Below, piece by piece: positions 22,194 through 29,827 of a DNA stretch of 33,979 nucleotides. The position numbers were made by a program, and so were the translations under genes. This DNA comes from a virus, in the IMG/VR virus record IMGVR_UViG_3300047994_000577, positions 1-33,979 of that record; one strand, 5' to 3'. Under the pieces are notes generated by a model. The model was not told the DNA's origin and did not search any database. It worked only from the letters and a program-made list of their open reading frames with translations. Each line of letters opens with the position of its first letter. Positions within the stretch are counted from its first letter, which is position 1.

Positions 22194-22540
22194 TTATTAG
22201 CCTCCTGCTCTAGCCGCTCCAGTTCTTTATTCAGAGTGTCAATCATCCACTTCGCCCTGGCCACGTCGACGCCCTCGCCGGCATGGTGGTTTAGCGGCAC
22301 CATAGCGCCGCCGGGCAGCACTACATAACACGGGTCATGCGGCCCTGGGTCGTCGTGGAAACTGAATCTGTCACCTATTTTAAAGTCCAGGCGCTTGTAG
22401 GGTGGAAATTCTATTTCGTTGCGTACTCGGTAGATTCCCGCCGCTATCTCTAACGCTTCGGGCAAGCTGTGGATATAGTTGCAGCCTGCAATATTTATGC
22501 AGACGTCAGTGCGGTCTTCGCGCCATCTGAAGATTCTCAT
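22190..22540 (-). CDS. hypothetical early protein
   Basis: A 116-aa protein from ATG 22540 (ATGA overlap with the upstream gene). The N-terminal half is beta-like (RIFRWREDRTDVCINIAGCN), the middle is Pro/Asp/His-rich (FHDDPGPHDPCYVVLPGGAM), and the C-terminus is a charged helix (WMIDTLNKELERLEQEANK). It ends in TGA within the GTGA overlap that starts the amber-interrupted gene. Function unknown. Confidence 0.65.
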   Translation of the reverse strand: MRIFRWREDRTDVCINIAGCNYIHSLPEALEIAAGIYRVRNEIEFPPYKRLDFKIGDRFSFHDDPGPHDPCYVVLPGGAMVPLNHHAGEGVDVARAKWMIDTLNKELERLEQEANK

Positions 22541-22797
22541 CGTCGGACTGTCTCCTTAGTCTGTCGGCCGTGGATTAGACAGCACGTGCAATGCACCGTC
22601 ATTGACATCGTTACCACTGTCGGGTCTGCTCGCCTGAGCACGTCCATTGCTTTCAGGACTGACGCGCCTGTAAGACTCGGATCTTCTTTAAGGTCCACGT
22701 ATTTCTTGCCACAGGCCAAGCAGTGACAAATTTTGTAAGGCCCGCTAGACCAACGGTGGCGGCCATGTGTGCTGGCAGTGCATTTAATTAGTGCCAT
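22537..22797 (-). CDS. zinc-ribbon-like early protein
   Basis: An 86-aa protein with a Cys cluster typical of small phage zinc ribbons (YKICHCLACGKKYVDL) and a second one near the C-terminus (VHCTCCLIHGRQ). Four Cys in two pairs could bind one metal ion. It starts at ATG 22797, overlapping the preceding gene by 14 bases. Function unknown. Confidence 0.6.
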   Translation of the reverse strand: MALIKCTASTHGRHRWSSGPYKICHCLACGKKYVDLKEDPSLTGASVLKAMDVLRRADPTVVTMSMTVHCTCCLIHGRQTKETVRR

Positions 22798-23023
22798 CGG
22801 TTGTGCCCTTGATTCGACCTAACACGGCATCGCACACCATCTTGTCCACGCCTTCGCCTGGGTACTCGCAGCGCTCAAGCAGCTCCGCTATGATGTCGGC
22901 GATAATTTCAAGCCCAGCTTCGTAGTAGTGAACGGCCTCATCTAGCTCTTTATCTTCTGCTCTGTTGCGCGCCTTGATGATCTTGTCTTCAGCGTTGACA
23001 ATGTTCATGGTTAATTTCGTCAT
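22784..23023 (-). CDS. helical early protein
   Basis: A 79-aa acidic, helical protein (KLTMNIVNAEDKIIKARNRA; YYEAGLEIIADIIAELLERC). ATG 23023 shares its A with the preceding TAA (TAATG). No domain is recognised. It may be a small coiled-coil partner in a complex with neighbouring early proteins. Confidence 0.55.
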   Translation of the reverse strand: MTKLTMNIVNAEDKIIKARNRAEDKELDEAVHYYEAGLEIIADIIAELLERCEYPGEGVDKMVCDAVLGRIKGTTDGTN

Positions 23024-23463
23024 TATTCCTCCCTGTCGTAATGCCCGAGGGCGTCAGTGAGAGCTGCCATGTCGGCGGCATCAGAATCGTCTTCTCTCTG
23101 CATCCCTGCAGCTATCGCTTGAAGTGCTTCTCCCGGCGTTTTCATTCGCCCGGTGTATGGCTGGCATGGCTCGTCTTCGCATCCGTGGCCGACATGCCAG
23201 AGGCCGTCATTATCAACCAGCAGATTTATCCATTCGCCACAGCCCATTATTCCGCAAGGAAATTCACGACTGAACAGTTCGGGCAACTTCTCTACCGTGT
23301 CCCAATTGGCAGCTTTAACTTCCAGCTCATCAAGTTCGGCTTTCAGCAGCGCGTATGCTTTATGGCGTGGCGTATCGAGTTCGCGCACATCGAATGGTCC
23401 GGTGGCGTGCTCTCTTTCAAGGTTGACATAGTCTGCCAATAACTCTAACAATTTCTCGTTCAT
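23023..23463 (-). CDS. early protein of the mosaic coiled-coil family
   Basis: ATG 23463 has a perfect GGAGG ribosome binding site and an ATGA overlap, giving 146 aa. A helical N-terminus (NEKLLELLADYVNLEREHAT) is followed by AANWDTVEKLPELFSRE, a module also present in the next gene upstream in the operon (RNWDMLERLPELLD). The C-terminal half has CGIMGCGEWINLLVDNDGLW with further Cys/His, then PGEALQAIAAGMQ. Function unknown. The shared modules suggest these early genes arose by duplication and domain shuffling. Confidence 0.65.
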   Translation of the reverse strand: MNEKLLELLADYVNLEREHATGPFDVRELDTPRHKAYALLKAELDELEVKAANWDTVEKLPELFSREFPCGIMGCGEWINLLVDNDGLWHVGHGCEDEPCQPYTGRMKTPGEALQAIAAGMQREDDSDAADMAALTDALGHYDREE

Positions 23464-24314
23464 TTCCCCTCCAAAGCAGCGGATAGTGCGGTGGCGGCAG
23501 ACGGACAATTCTGTGCTATGTAAGGCAAGTCGTCACCGGAAATATCGTATGCCCCTAAATGCCAGCGCGTCCCAAGAGGATTGTTAGATACAGTAACCGC
23601 AATAGTTATCGCCACTGCATCGTCGGTCGAATCTAACAACTCAGGCAGCCGCTCAAGCATGTCCCAGTTGCGGGCTTTCTCTTCGGCTTGCATGGCTCTT
23701 TCTGCCCACATGTTTCGCTGCCTATCAATACCTGCAACGAGCTCTTCCAGTTTTTGCCGACTGGCGTTTTCAATACAAGCTAACTCGGCCGGGCGCCATT
23801 CTCCAGCTTTCAGCTCGTCGCGTTCGGCCTCGATCCGATTGATAGCACCCCTCAGCGCACAGGTTTGATTGGCACCGTTAACATGACCATAATCAGCCTG
23901 CCCTCTAGCAGCCATCTTACCCTCGTCAAAAGCGTTCCCCAGAGCATCTTCTAATAGCTGGTCAAAGCTAGCCGTGGAGTCAAGCAGTGCATTAGCTTCT
24001 TCTAGATCGACTTTTAGGCCGTCGCGCTCTTTGTTCAGGCGCTCAATCCCCGGCAATATCTCGGGCAATATATCCGTGCCAAGCTTCAGATCCAGCGCTT
24101 TGCCAATGGCCTGGACGTCCCAAGTCGACTGAAGCTGCATGGCCGATTCTTTCCAGTAGGCCAGGGCGTCGCGTTCTGCCTCAAGTTTCTCAATGGCGCC
24201 CAGAAGTGCGTTTCTTGTCTCCACTTTTCTGGCATGCAATTCAGGCGACTCGCATGCATAGGAATGAAGCTCGAAGTCACCTACCAGCTTGCGCATCTCT
24301 TCACTTATTGGCAT
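23460..24314 (-). CDS. long coiled-coil early protein
   Basis: ATG 24314, with GGAGG five bases upstream, gives 284 aa. The protein has long charged helices (LGAIEKLEAERDALAYWKES; LKVDLEEANALLDSTASFDQ) and two recurrent modules. One is QAIGKALDLKLGTDILPEIL with PGIERL, shared with the gene at 27523-28017. The other is RNWDMLERLPELLD, shared with the gene at 23023-23463. The end has a beta part (VAITIAVTVSNNPLGTRWHL). The N-terminal PISEEMRKL matches the start of the next upstream gene. No enzymatic motif is seen. Confidence 0.65.
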   Translation of the reverse strand: MPISEEMRKLVGDFELHSYACESPELHARKVETRNALLGAIEKLEAERDALAYWKESAMQLQSTWDVQAIGKALDLKLGTDILPEILPGIERLNKERDGLKVDLEEANALLDSTASFDQLLEDALGNAFDEGKMAARGQADYGHVNGANQTCALRGAINRIEAERDELKAGEWRPAELACIENASRQKLEELVAGIDRQRNMWAERAMQAEEKARNWDMLERLPELLDSTDDAVAITIAVTVSNNPLGTRWHLGAYDISGDDLPYIAQNCPSAATALSAALEGK

Positions 24315-24544
24315 TGCTCCTCCCATATGTTGAAATCATTCAGCAAATTTGTCTTTTCCAGAAACTGTAGATGCTGAAGATTTTGCGATAACGCGCGATC
24401 AAGCTCTCTTTTATGAGCTTCCAGATCCGCCTCAAGCTTCTCGATGGCAGCAACCAGCAGCGCCTCGCTAGGCGAATCCATACTGCTGTTGTAGTGCTCG
24501 TCGGCAGCTGCATTAATCAGCTTCTTCATTTCTTCGCTAATCAC
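24305..24544 (-). CDS. short coiled-coil early protein (paralogue)
   Basis: I chose GTG 24544, with GGAGG five bases upstream, giving 79 aa beginning VISEEMKKLINAAADEHYN. The segment NSSMDSPSEALLVAAIEKLE is almost identical to one in the upstream gene, so one of the pair is probably a partial duplicate. The rest is a charged coiled coil (LDRALSQNLQHLQFLEKTN). Function unknown. Confidence 0.6.
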   Translation of the reverse strand: MISEEMKKLINAAADEHYNSSMDSPSEALLVAAIEKLEADLEAHKRELDRALSQNLQHLQFLEKTNLLNDFNIWEEQCQ

Positions 24545-25040
24545 TCGCACCTCCCATCAATCCATCACCGCCGCCAAGCCTGACAATATTCGGCGCGCAA
24601 TCAAGCTGCTTTTCGAACCTCTCAATGCCGCCGTCTATCTTCTCGTCGGCCTTGGGCGCTTCGCCGAGCTGCACTATCTGATTCCTATACCTCGCTATTT
24701 TTCGGCGGTAGAGCATGGCTAGGTTTTTCCATGCTGCTTCGCGCTTCTCGATTTCGGCGACTAAAAGCGCCTCACTCGGCGAGTCCATAGAGCTGTTGTA
24801 ATGTTCATCGGCGGCGGCATCTATTAACTTCTGTAGATATTCGCTATCACAGATTTTCTCCTTCGGCTTGACGCCATACTCGCTCGGCCAAAACCAGCGT
24901 TTGCAGTCCGGGCATTGTTTCTGCTTCACGCCCTTAGCTACCATCTTGTCGCCATGGATGAAAAACCCGATGTAACTTCGCTGGCCAGCGATGTAACTGC
25001 GCTGGCCAGGCTTGTGCCATGGGCAGAGAAGGGTATTCAA
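24537..25040 (-). CDS. early protein with Cys pair and duplicated segment, TAG stop
   Basis: TTG 25040 has GGAGG seven bases upstream and a TTGA overlap, giving 167 aa. The first 30 residues include a tandem seven-residue repeat (GQRSYIA/GQRSYIG) from a 21-bp DNA repeat. A CPDCKRWFW Cys pair follows, then the NSSMDSPSEALLVAEIEKRE segment shared with the downstream gene, then a basic helix. If ATG 24944 were the true start, the tandem repeat would be untranslated. It ends in TAG (24537-24539), with TAA seven codons later. Confidence 0.55.
   Translation of the reverse strand: MNTLLCPWHKPGQRSYIAGQRSYIGFFIHGDKMVAKGVKQKQCPDCKRWFWPSEYGVKPKEKICDSEYLQKLIDAAADEHYNSSMDSPSEALLVAEIEKREAAWKNLAMLYRRKIARYRNQIVQLGEAPKADEKIDGGIERFEKQLDCAPNIVRLGGGDGLMGGASD
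24969..25010. repeat. 21-bp tandem duplication
   Basis: Two adjacent 21-base units (24969-24989 and 24990-25010) differ at two positions. They fall in frame near the start of the overlapping early gene and encode the repeated GQRSYI peptide. It looks like a recent slippage duplication. Confidence 0.75.
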
Positions 25041-25246
25041 GACTTCGCCTCCAGTCTCCGAAACTCATCAATTAAAGCGCAGCTTTCTTTGTATAGGGGA
25101 TGCTCAGTGGGCAGCTCTATAAGCCAGCCGCCAAGTTTTCTGCACCAATCATCCCAAGTGAGCATTGCATCGCAGCGAGTGGCGACAGCCTCTAAGTATT
25201 CGCCTTCTGTAATGAATGGGCCAAAGTCAGTCCTGATTCTGCTCAC
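25037..25246 (-). CDS. hypothetical small early protein
   Basis: A 69-aa protein (SRIRTDFGPFITEGEYLEAV; MLTWDDWCRKLGGWLIELPT) with GTG start in a GTGA overlap and TGA overlapping the next TTG. Trp-rich and acidic. No domain recognised. The four-base overlaps at both ends support it as a real gene. Confidence 0.6.
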   Translation of the reverse strand: MSRIRTDFGPFITEGEYLEAVATRCDAMLTWDDWCRKLGGWLIELPTEHPLYKESCALIDEFRRLEAKS

Positions 25247-25518
25247 GGCTTCTCAACCTCATCTGCAATAGCGTCTTTAATCAACGCTATATTTAGCTCT
25301 GTCAGCGGCCCACTGACGAACTGGGCGTGCATAGCCAAGAGCTTGCGCAGATTCTTAAGCCGCTCGCTCTCTGGTTTTGGGAACAGTTCGTTTAAAAGTT
25401 CGTTGCGCAGGTCGTGAGTAAAATCATCGAATCCATAACCCTTCGAGCTATGCAATAGACCCGAATTATTCAAGATGACTTTGTAGATAATCTGGGCTGC
25501 TTCTTCTCTTGTAGTCAT
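25243..25518 (-). CDS. hypothetical helical early protein
   Basis: A 91-aa protein (TTREEAAQIIYKVILNNSG; DDFTHDLRNELLNELFPKPE; then a helical end with LRKLLAMHAQFVSGPL). ATG 25518 lies in an ATGA overlap. No known motif is visible. The pattern suggests a small all-helical protein. Confidence 0.6.
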   Translation of the reverse strand: MTTREEAAQIIYKVILNNSGLLHSSKGYGFDDFTHDLRNELLNELFPKPESERLKNLRKLLAMHAQFVSGPLTELNIALIKDAIADEVEKP

Positions 25519-26045
25519 GATTTCCCCGTTGCGACTGGCCGCTCAATGCTGATACTTAGAAACTTTTCTGAATGATTTAACGCCACGACCCAGCCTTTGG
25601 CGTGAAACAAATCATGGATTTCGTCAAAATCCGCCTCTGATGCTGAATCTCTAAATTCAGACTCATAGAAGCCGAAAGCTGTTGGTGCCTCTCTCATAGC
25701 TTTCAATATGCGTCCGATGAACAGTTCGGCTACTGTTGGCGGCCTCACATCCGATGGCTCAGGTATCTTCAACTTAGTAGCGCGGGCTTCTATTTGTAAT
25801 TCGGCCATCTCTTCATCAGACAGCACACCCTCCCAATCGTCAGGCAGGCCACCATGTGACGCGCCAATCTCGGCCAGTTCAAGGATGGCGTAAATCTGAG
25901 ACTTCGAATACTGCTTCCACGCCTGCGATGGCGACAATGGCTCGCCGGCGCTGTTTTCTCTGTAGAACGTATCCAGCAGCTTGCGCGCCTCTGGCAGGAA
26001 TTTCCGCTGATTTATTGGTTGGTTTACGTTGTCGAATATTTCCAT
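25515..26045 (-). CDS. hypothetical early protein
   Basis: ATG 26045 forms a TGATG junction with the methyltransferase gene and has GGAGA upstream, giving 176 aa. The sequence is helical in the first two thirds (QRKFLPEARKLLDTFYREN; QAWKQYSKSQIYAILELAEI; TVAELFIGRILKAMREAPTA). A small beta end contains GWVVALNHSEKFLSISIERP. No recognised domain. Confidence 0.6.
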   Translation of the reverse strand: MEIFDNVNQPINQRKFLPEARKLLDTFYRENSAGEPLSPSQAWKQYSKSQIYAILELAEIGASHGGLPDDWEGVLSDEEMAELQIEARATKLKIPEPSDVRPPTVAELFIGRILKAMREAPTAFGFYESEFRDSASEADFDEIHDLFHAKGWVVALNHSEKFLSISIERPVATGKS

Positions 26046-26743
26046 CAGCGAATCTCCGGAGGTACGAACAAAACAAACATATTGCCACCGCATGGCGAGC
26101 CCGCTTTGAGCAGATCGTTACCGTCACCGTCGCGCGGTGGAATGAATCTAATGCGGCCGTCGCCGTCCTCAACATAAGGCGTCTTCGCTATCGGCTTTAC
26201 GTATTTTTTGTACCATTTAGTATCTCTACTATTCGGCAACAAACATAGCACCGACGCGCCGCGCTGAGATTCTTCGTAGGCCTTCGCGACGAACTTACCC
26301 AGCAGCTGCTGGGAGTAGGGCGGGTTCATCCAGAAGTAGGGCTTGAGGCCCCAGATTTCTGCTTCACGACACCAATCGACTTCAAGAGCGGACTTGATCG
26401 CGAGTGTGAAAAATTTAGGGCATTTAGTATTTTCAGAATTGGCGCAAGCATCTATCTGCGGCATGAAGTTGAACTGCTTGCATATTGCTTCGTAACTGCC
26501 TTGTGGCGTCTCCCAGCAGTCAGTGAGCAGCACCCCGTCAGCATCTCTAAGCCTGACTTTCTTTGCCTTCTTCTTCTGAAACTTCTCAGCCATCTCATAG
26601 AGTTCATCTCTGCTCAAAGAGAATCGTTCCATGAAACTATTCAGAGTTTCGGGGTATGGTATTTGAGCTACAAGAGCATTAGGCCACGGTTTGAGGCCGT
26701 CCATTTCCGACGGAGGATTGTCGTTATTAGGAACTTTGAGCAT
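26045..26743 (-). CDS. phage DNA N6-adenine methyltransferase (Dam type)
   Basis: The core matches the phage Dam family: CWETPQGSYEAICKQFNFMP, IDACANSENTKCPKFFT, the catalytic motif FWMNPPYSQQLLGKF, and SVLCLLPNSRDTKWY with GRIRFIPPR. It transfers a methyl group from S-adenosylmethionine to adenine N6, probably to protect phage DNA. The frame is open to 26836, but that would overlap the membrane gene by 88 bases. ATG 26743, five bases after the membrane gene's stop, gives 232 aa and fits the operon better. Its ribosome binding site is weak. Confidence 0.85.
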   Translation of the reverse strand: MLKVPNNDNPPSEMDGLKPWPNALVAQIPYPETLNSFMERFSLSRDELYEMAEKFQKKKAKKVRLRDADGVLLTDCWETPQGSYEAICKQFNFMPQIDACANSENTKCPKFFTLAIKSALEVDWCREAEIWGLKPYFWMNPPYSQQLLGKFVAKAYEESQRGASVLCLLPNSRDTKWYKKYVKPIAKTPYVEDGDGRIRFIPPRDGDGNDLLKAGSPCGGNMFVLFVPPEIR

Positions 26744-26748
26744 TTTAC

Positions 26749-26940
26749 TCAGCCATTCATCATCTGGTCTATGCAATACATAGTCGCCATGAAACTGGCC
26801 CCAAAAGCCCACATAACAATCAGAACTCCAAACCACTCAATCGGCGCCCACAGGAGCCACCAGGGCAAGTAGAAAACGTTGTCCTGACTCAGGAGGAGAA
26901 GCACCTGAAAAAACAACACCCAGCAAATCACGACAACCAT
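26749..26940 (-). CDS. small two-span membrane protein
   Basis: A 63-aa, very hydrophobic protein with two probable membrane spans (VVVICWVLFFQVLLLLS; APIEWFGVLIVMWAFGASFM) and a Trp-rich link (YLPWWLLW). ATG 26940 lies one base after the TGA of the LuxR-type gene. Membrane proteins in early operons sometimes act in superinfection exclusion, which is inference here. Confidence 0.6.
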   Translation of the reverse strand: MVVVICWVLFFQVLLLLSQDNVFYLPWWLLWAPIEWFGVLIVMWAFGASFMATMYCIDQMMNG

Positions 26941-26941
26941 C

Positions 26942-27172
26942 TCAAGTCCCCTTCGACGTGACTGTCACGCCAGGAAGTTTAATCAGCCCCATCTGCACAC
27001 CTTTAAGTGCCGCCTCCACCCTGCTGGTTACTTTGAGCTTTTTGAATATGACCTCAACGCGATGCTCGACCGTGCGATGCTTAATCCCAAGGTCAGAGGC
27101 GATCTCTTTGTTGGTCATATCGAGGCGGATGAGTACATCATGCTCGCGCTCGGAAAGCTCACCAAGAATCAT
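26942..27172 (-). CDS. stand-alone LuxR-type HTH protein
   Basis: The 76-aa product is little more than a GerE/LuxR helix-turn-helix: LSEREHDVLIRLDMTNKEIA, DLGIKHRTVEHRVEVIFKKL, then VTSRVEAALKG. No receiver or ligand-binding domain is present, so it resembles GerE-like single-domain regulators. It overlaps the excisionase-like gene by ATGA. It could regulate phage or host promoters; I see no neighbouring site that identifies its target. Confidence 0.82.
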   Translation of the reverse strand: MILGELSEREHDVLIRLDMTNKEIASDLGIKHRTVEHRVEVIFKKLKVTSRVEAALKGVQMGLIKLPGVTVTSKGT

Positions 27173-27522
27173 GCCTCTGCCCCAACCGGCTCGGCATTCT
27201 CGGCCGGGCCCAGGACAACCGGCAGGGATGCGGCGATTTCTCTCGAAAGTGAGTTGAGCTCCGGCGCCAGAGAAACTGCCACAGACTTGGCATTCTTTGG
27301 CGAATTCTCGGCCTTTTCAAACCAATCGTTCACGGCAAGTATGTGATAACTGACTGTGCGATAACCTTTGCGATGCGGCGGACCGTCGCTGTTGCGGATT
27401 CTTTCTCGCAGCCAGCCAAGACTGACTCCATACTTGCCGGCAACTTGGGCTGGCGTCAGCCAAATTTGGCCGGGCAATATGTCGCTCGACTTACGTTTCT
27501 TCTTGTGCAATATTCTGGACAT
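27169..27522 (-). CDS. excisionase/AlpA-like winged-HTH protein
   Basis: A 117-aa protein whose residues about 20-68 fit the small MerR/excisionase HTH: WLTPAQVAGKYGVSLGWLRE, RIRNSDGPPHRKGYRTVSYH, ILAVNDWFE. The N-terminus is basic (HKKKRKSS). The C-terminal 45 residues are Ala/Glu/Pro-rich. Such proteins serve as excisionases or early regulators. It is far from the integrase, so a regulatory role is as likely as directing excision. Confidence 0.7.
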   Translation of the reverse strand: MSRILHKKKRKSSDILPGQIWLTPAQVAGKYGVSLGWLRERIRNSDGPPHRKGYRTVSYHILAVNDWFEKAENSPKNAKSVAVSLAPELNSLSREIAASLPVVLGPAENAEPVGAEA

Positions 27523-28017
27523 TTATACCTTCTCCTTCATCATGTCTTCTAGTGCTTTCATAAAATCAGTCCCTGAGCCATAGATAAAGTGTCTATTTAC
27601 GTCTGTCTGGTAAAGCGAACTAATCATGAACTCATCGTTCGGCTTCATCACTATGGACAAATGCCCGCGGGTCTTTACGATTACTTCCAGCGCATCATGC
27701 GCCAGAACCTTGGGAGCGAACTCCTGGCACCGGGTCTTCAAGGTTTGAAGGCCGGGCAATATGTTCACGCCTATACTGTCTCCAATCTGAAGATCGAAAA
27801 CTTCGCCAATCTCCTGCCATGGCAGGCTGCCATAAACTCTGTCGGACTCAGATTTGAAGTGCCTCAAGTCCTCAAGCTCTCGCTCAAGCGCCTCGATATT
27901 TTCATTGAAAGCATTCAGCTTTTCAGAGAAGGCATCCTGGTCAACAACTTCTTTATTGACGTGCTTTGAGATTTCCCTGAACGCATCAAGAAGAAGCTCC
28001 GATCTAACACTGTCCAA
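27523..28017 (-). CDS. early protein of the mosaic coiled-coil family
   Basis: TTG 28017 has GGAGG eight bases upstream and overlaps the previous gene by 14 bases, giving 164 aa. A coiled-coil N-terminus (KLNAFNENIEALERELEDLR) leads into QEIGEVFDLQIGDSIGVNIL with PGLQTL, nearly the same module as in 23460-24314. A small alpha/beta end follows (HLSIVMKPNDEFMISSLYQT). Function unknown. Confidence 0.6.
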   Translation of the reverse strand: MDSVRSELLLDAFREISKHVNKEVVDQDAFSEKLNAFNENIEALERELEDLRHFKSESDRVYGSLPWQEIGEVFDLQIGDSIGVNILPGLQTLKTRCQEFAPKVLAHDALEVIVKTRGHLSIVMKPNDEFMISSLYQTDVNRHFIYGSGTDFMKALEDMMKEKV

Positions 28018-28852
28018 GTTCAGGCCCTCCGGAAGTTGGAATCATGGGGACTTCGCAAGCACGCCGGCGGACTATTTGGTCGCACTCCACGTCCAGCAGG
28101 GCTGCGCCGCGGGTGAGCATTTTTGTCAGGTGCATTTCTGAGAAGGCTGGCTCTTTGTCCTGGGCGATGTAAGTGAAAGCATGGCCGTAGAACATATGGG
28201 CATCTTTCTTTGTCAGTGCCCGAATCTTGAGAGTGGCTCCATTGAAAAATTGGAACTCTTGTAGAGCCGGACGGTATACCCACATATCGGCATGTGGCCC
28301 GCATGCCTCTTTTAGTTTCTCAATCAAAAGTTTTGCTTTTTGCGAAGAGCTGCGGACCATGAGTCCTTTGAATTTTCCGCCCTGCTCTGCCAGAAGCTCA
28401 GCTGCCCCACGAAGCTGCACGGCATCATAGCCGTCATCAGTCGAGAGAAGCCGGCGCTCATATTTATGGTCGATCCACTTTTTGAGCTCCGCGTGGACGG
28501 CACGGTGCCGCAATTTCAGAAACTTGATGCGCGTCTGGAGTTTTGCAGCCAGTCTGCCGTTGCGTTTTGCGACGTCTTTCCAAACCATTGCATTAGCCTG
28601 GAATTTTGCACTTTGTTTAGTGCTTTGCTTCAGGTTTTCTGTTAAACCATTGATGATTCGCTCGTTTGCTGCATTCAACGAACGAAGTATTTCAGCGTCC
28701 TCAGTCTGCTCTTTCAACTCAAGGTCGAGAATATTGTCGCGCTGCGTCTCGCCGAGGTTCAGCGACGCCCAGGCCATGACCACCAGGTACGTGAAAAACA
28801 CGTTACCTATAGCCCACCAGAAATCGAGCTGGAACCAGAAACTATCGGTCAT
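28004..28852 (-). CDS. membrane-anchored coiled-coil protein with terminase-like C-terminal segment
   Basis: The 282-aa protein starts with one transmembrane segment (FWWAIGNVFFTYLVVMAWAS), followed by a coiled coil to about residue 130. The last 110 residues resemble the ATPase-domain core of phage large terminases: GLMVRSSSQKAKLLIEKL (like the LIFRRTYPQL helix), GATLKIRALTKKDAHMFYGH, FTYIAQDKEPAFSE (Walker B-like, with Lys in place of the usual catalytic acid) and HLTKMLTRGA. No Walker A loop is visible. It may be a decayed or repurposed packaging ATPase. This is a by-eye resemblance only. Confidence 0.45.
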   Translation of the reverse strand: MTDSFWFQLDFWWAIGNVFFTYLVVMAWASLNLGETQRDNILDLELKEQTEDAEILRSLNAANERIINGLTENLKQSTKQSAKFQANAMVWKDVAKRNGRLAAKLQTRIKFLKLRHRAVHAELKKWIDHKYERRLLSTDDGYDAVQLRGAAELLAEQGGKFKGLMVRSSSQKAKLLIEKLKEACGPHADMWVYRPALQEFQFFNGATLKIRALTKKDAHMFYGHAFTYIAQDKEPAFSEMHLTKMLTRGAALLDVECDQIVRRRACEVPMIPTSGGPELGQC

Positions 28853-29453
28853 AAAACTCTCCCGTTACACGAAGAAAATCCAAAGCATCCTCGACTCTCG
28901 CTTTGAGGTCATCGAGCCCAAGGTCGTTTTTGATAATGGTGTCGACATGTATTTCGTCAATTGAGGCTTCTGAAGGATGCTCGCGCGAAACGCCGCTGTT
29001 GAAGTTCGGACGGTGAATCCGCCAGACCTGACCTTGCAGCCTTTTTATAGCGTCGGCTTCATTTGGAAAACGGCAATCAGAAATGACGATGTTTTGAATT
29101 ACCGATTCTTGAATTTTTCTTTGAAGAAGATCTATCCAGCAGTTGGGCCCGAAGATCTCTCGGCCGCCTTCTGTGCCGATACGCTGAAGTAAGCGGCGAA
29201 TCTCTGGATTCTGTTTTGCGATTTCCCATCCAACGGTTTCCACGACTCTTGAAAGATAACTATTAGGCATCAGCGTATAAAAAGTGCTGTCCGCCATGCC
29301 ATAACCATAACAACTGATCAGAGGATCGATGGCAAGCGCCATCTCTCTAACGCCATCAGCAAAAGCCATCTGTTTGAAGCCATGCTTCTCAACCAGATAC
29401 TGCGCAACAGTATTTTTGCCATGCCGGGCATATCCAGTGAGCCCGATAATCAT
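28842..29453 (-). CDS. deoxynucleoside monophosphate kinase
   Basis: The 203-aa protein has the phage dNMP kinase layout. The P-loop is GLTGYARHGKNTVAQYL (Gly7 to Thr15), followed by FKQMAFADGVREMALAIDPL, a Trp/Gln region with LLQRIGTEGGREIFGPNCWI, and VISDCRFPNEADAIKRL, the conserved DxRFPNE motif of the family. It phosphorylates dNMPs to feed phage DNA synthesis. ATG 29453 starts 13 bases after the preceding gene. It ends in TAG (28842-28844), with TAA 12 codons later. Confidence 0.88.
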   Translation of the reverse strand: MIIGLTGYARHGKNTVAQYLVEKHGFKQMAFADGVREMALAIDPLISCYGYGMADSTFYTLMPNSYLSRVVETVGWEIAKQNPEIRRLLQRIGTEGGREIFGPNCWIDLLQRKIQESVIQNIVISDCRFPNEADAIKRLQGQVWRIHRPNFNSGVSREHPSEASIDEIHVDTIIKNDLGLDDLKARVEDALDFLRVTGEFYDR

Positions 29454-29465
29454 GGCAGCACCTTG

Positions 29466-29807
29466 TTAGACCGGGCTGTGAAAAGCTGAACTTGCAGCAA
29501 CGCGTGCCGCTCTCTTACTTTTCCGTTTTGCTTTCGGCTTTTCAACTTTCTCTGATTCCTCTGACTTTGACTTGTGCTTTTTAGGCGCCAGGCCAACTGA
29601 CTCTTCTGCTTTATGCAGTTCCTTCAGCCATATTTTGTAGACGCGGCCCTTTCGATGAGCCCCAAATGGATAAGACCTTCTCAGTAAAAATCGCATCTCA
29701 TCGAGTGTCTTTCCTTTCTCTCTGGCCTCTTCAATAGTGGCCTGGAACGCTTCGATACTGGCATCTCTGTAATATGTATCCGGTTTGTCGGTTTCGTGTT
29801 TCTGCAT
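29466..29807 (-). CDS. basic-tailed hypothetical early protein
   Basis: A 113-aa protein from ATG 29807 with GAGG five bases upstream. The helical N-terminus (YYRDASIEAFQATIEEAREK; TLDEMRFLLRRSYPFGAHRK) leads to a Lys/Arg-rich tail (KKHKSKSEESEKVEKPKAKR) likely to bind nucleic acid. RKGRVYKIWLKEL resembles a small phage domain that I cannot name. A terminator-like hairpin lies just upstream. Confidence 0.6.
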   Translation of the reverse strand: MQKHETDKPDTYYRDASIEAFQATIEEAREKGKTLDEMRFLLRRSYPFGAHRKGRVYKIWLKELHKAEESVGLAPKKHKSKSEESEKVEKPKAKRKSKRAARVAASSAFHSPV

Positions 29808-29827
29808 TAATCCTCAGCGAAAAACTG

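Noticed and set aside
26743-26836. Extended N-terminus of the methyltransferase
   Set aside because: It would overlap the small membrane gene by 88 bases and adds no Dam-family motif. The ATG at 26743 follows the membrane gene stop by five bases.
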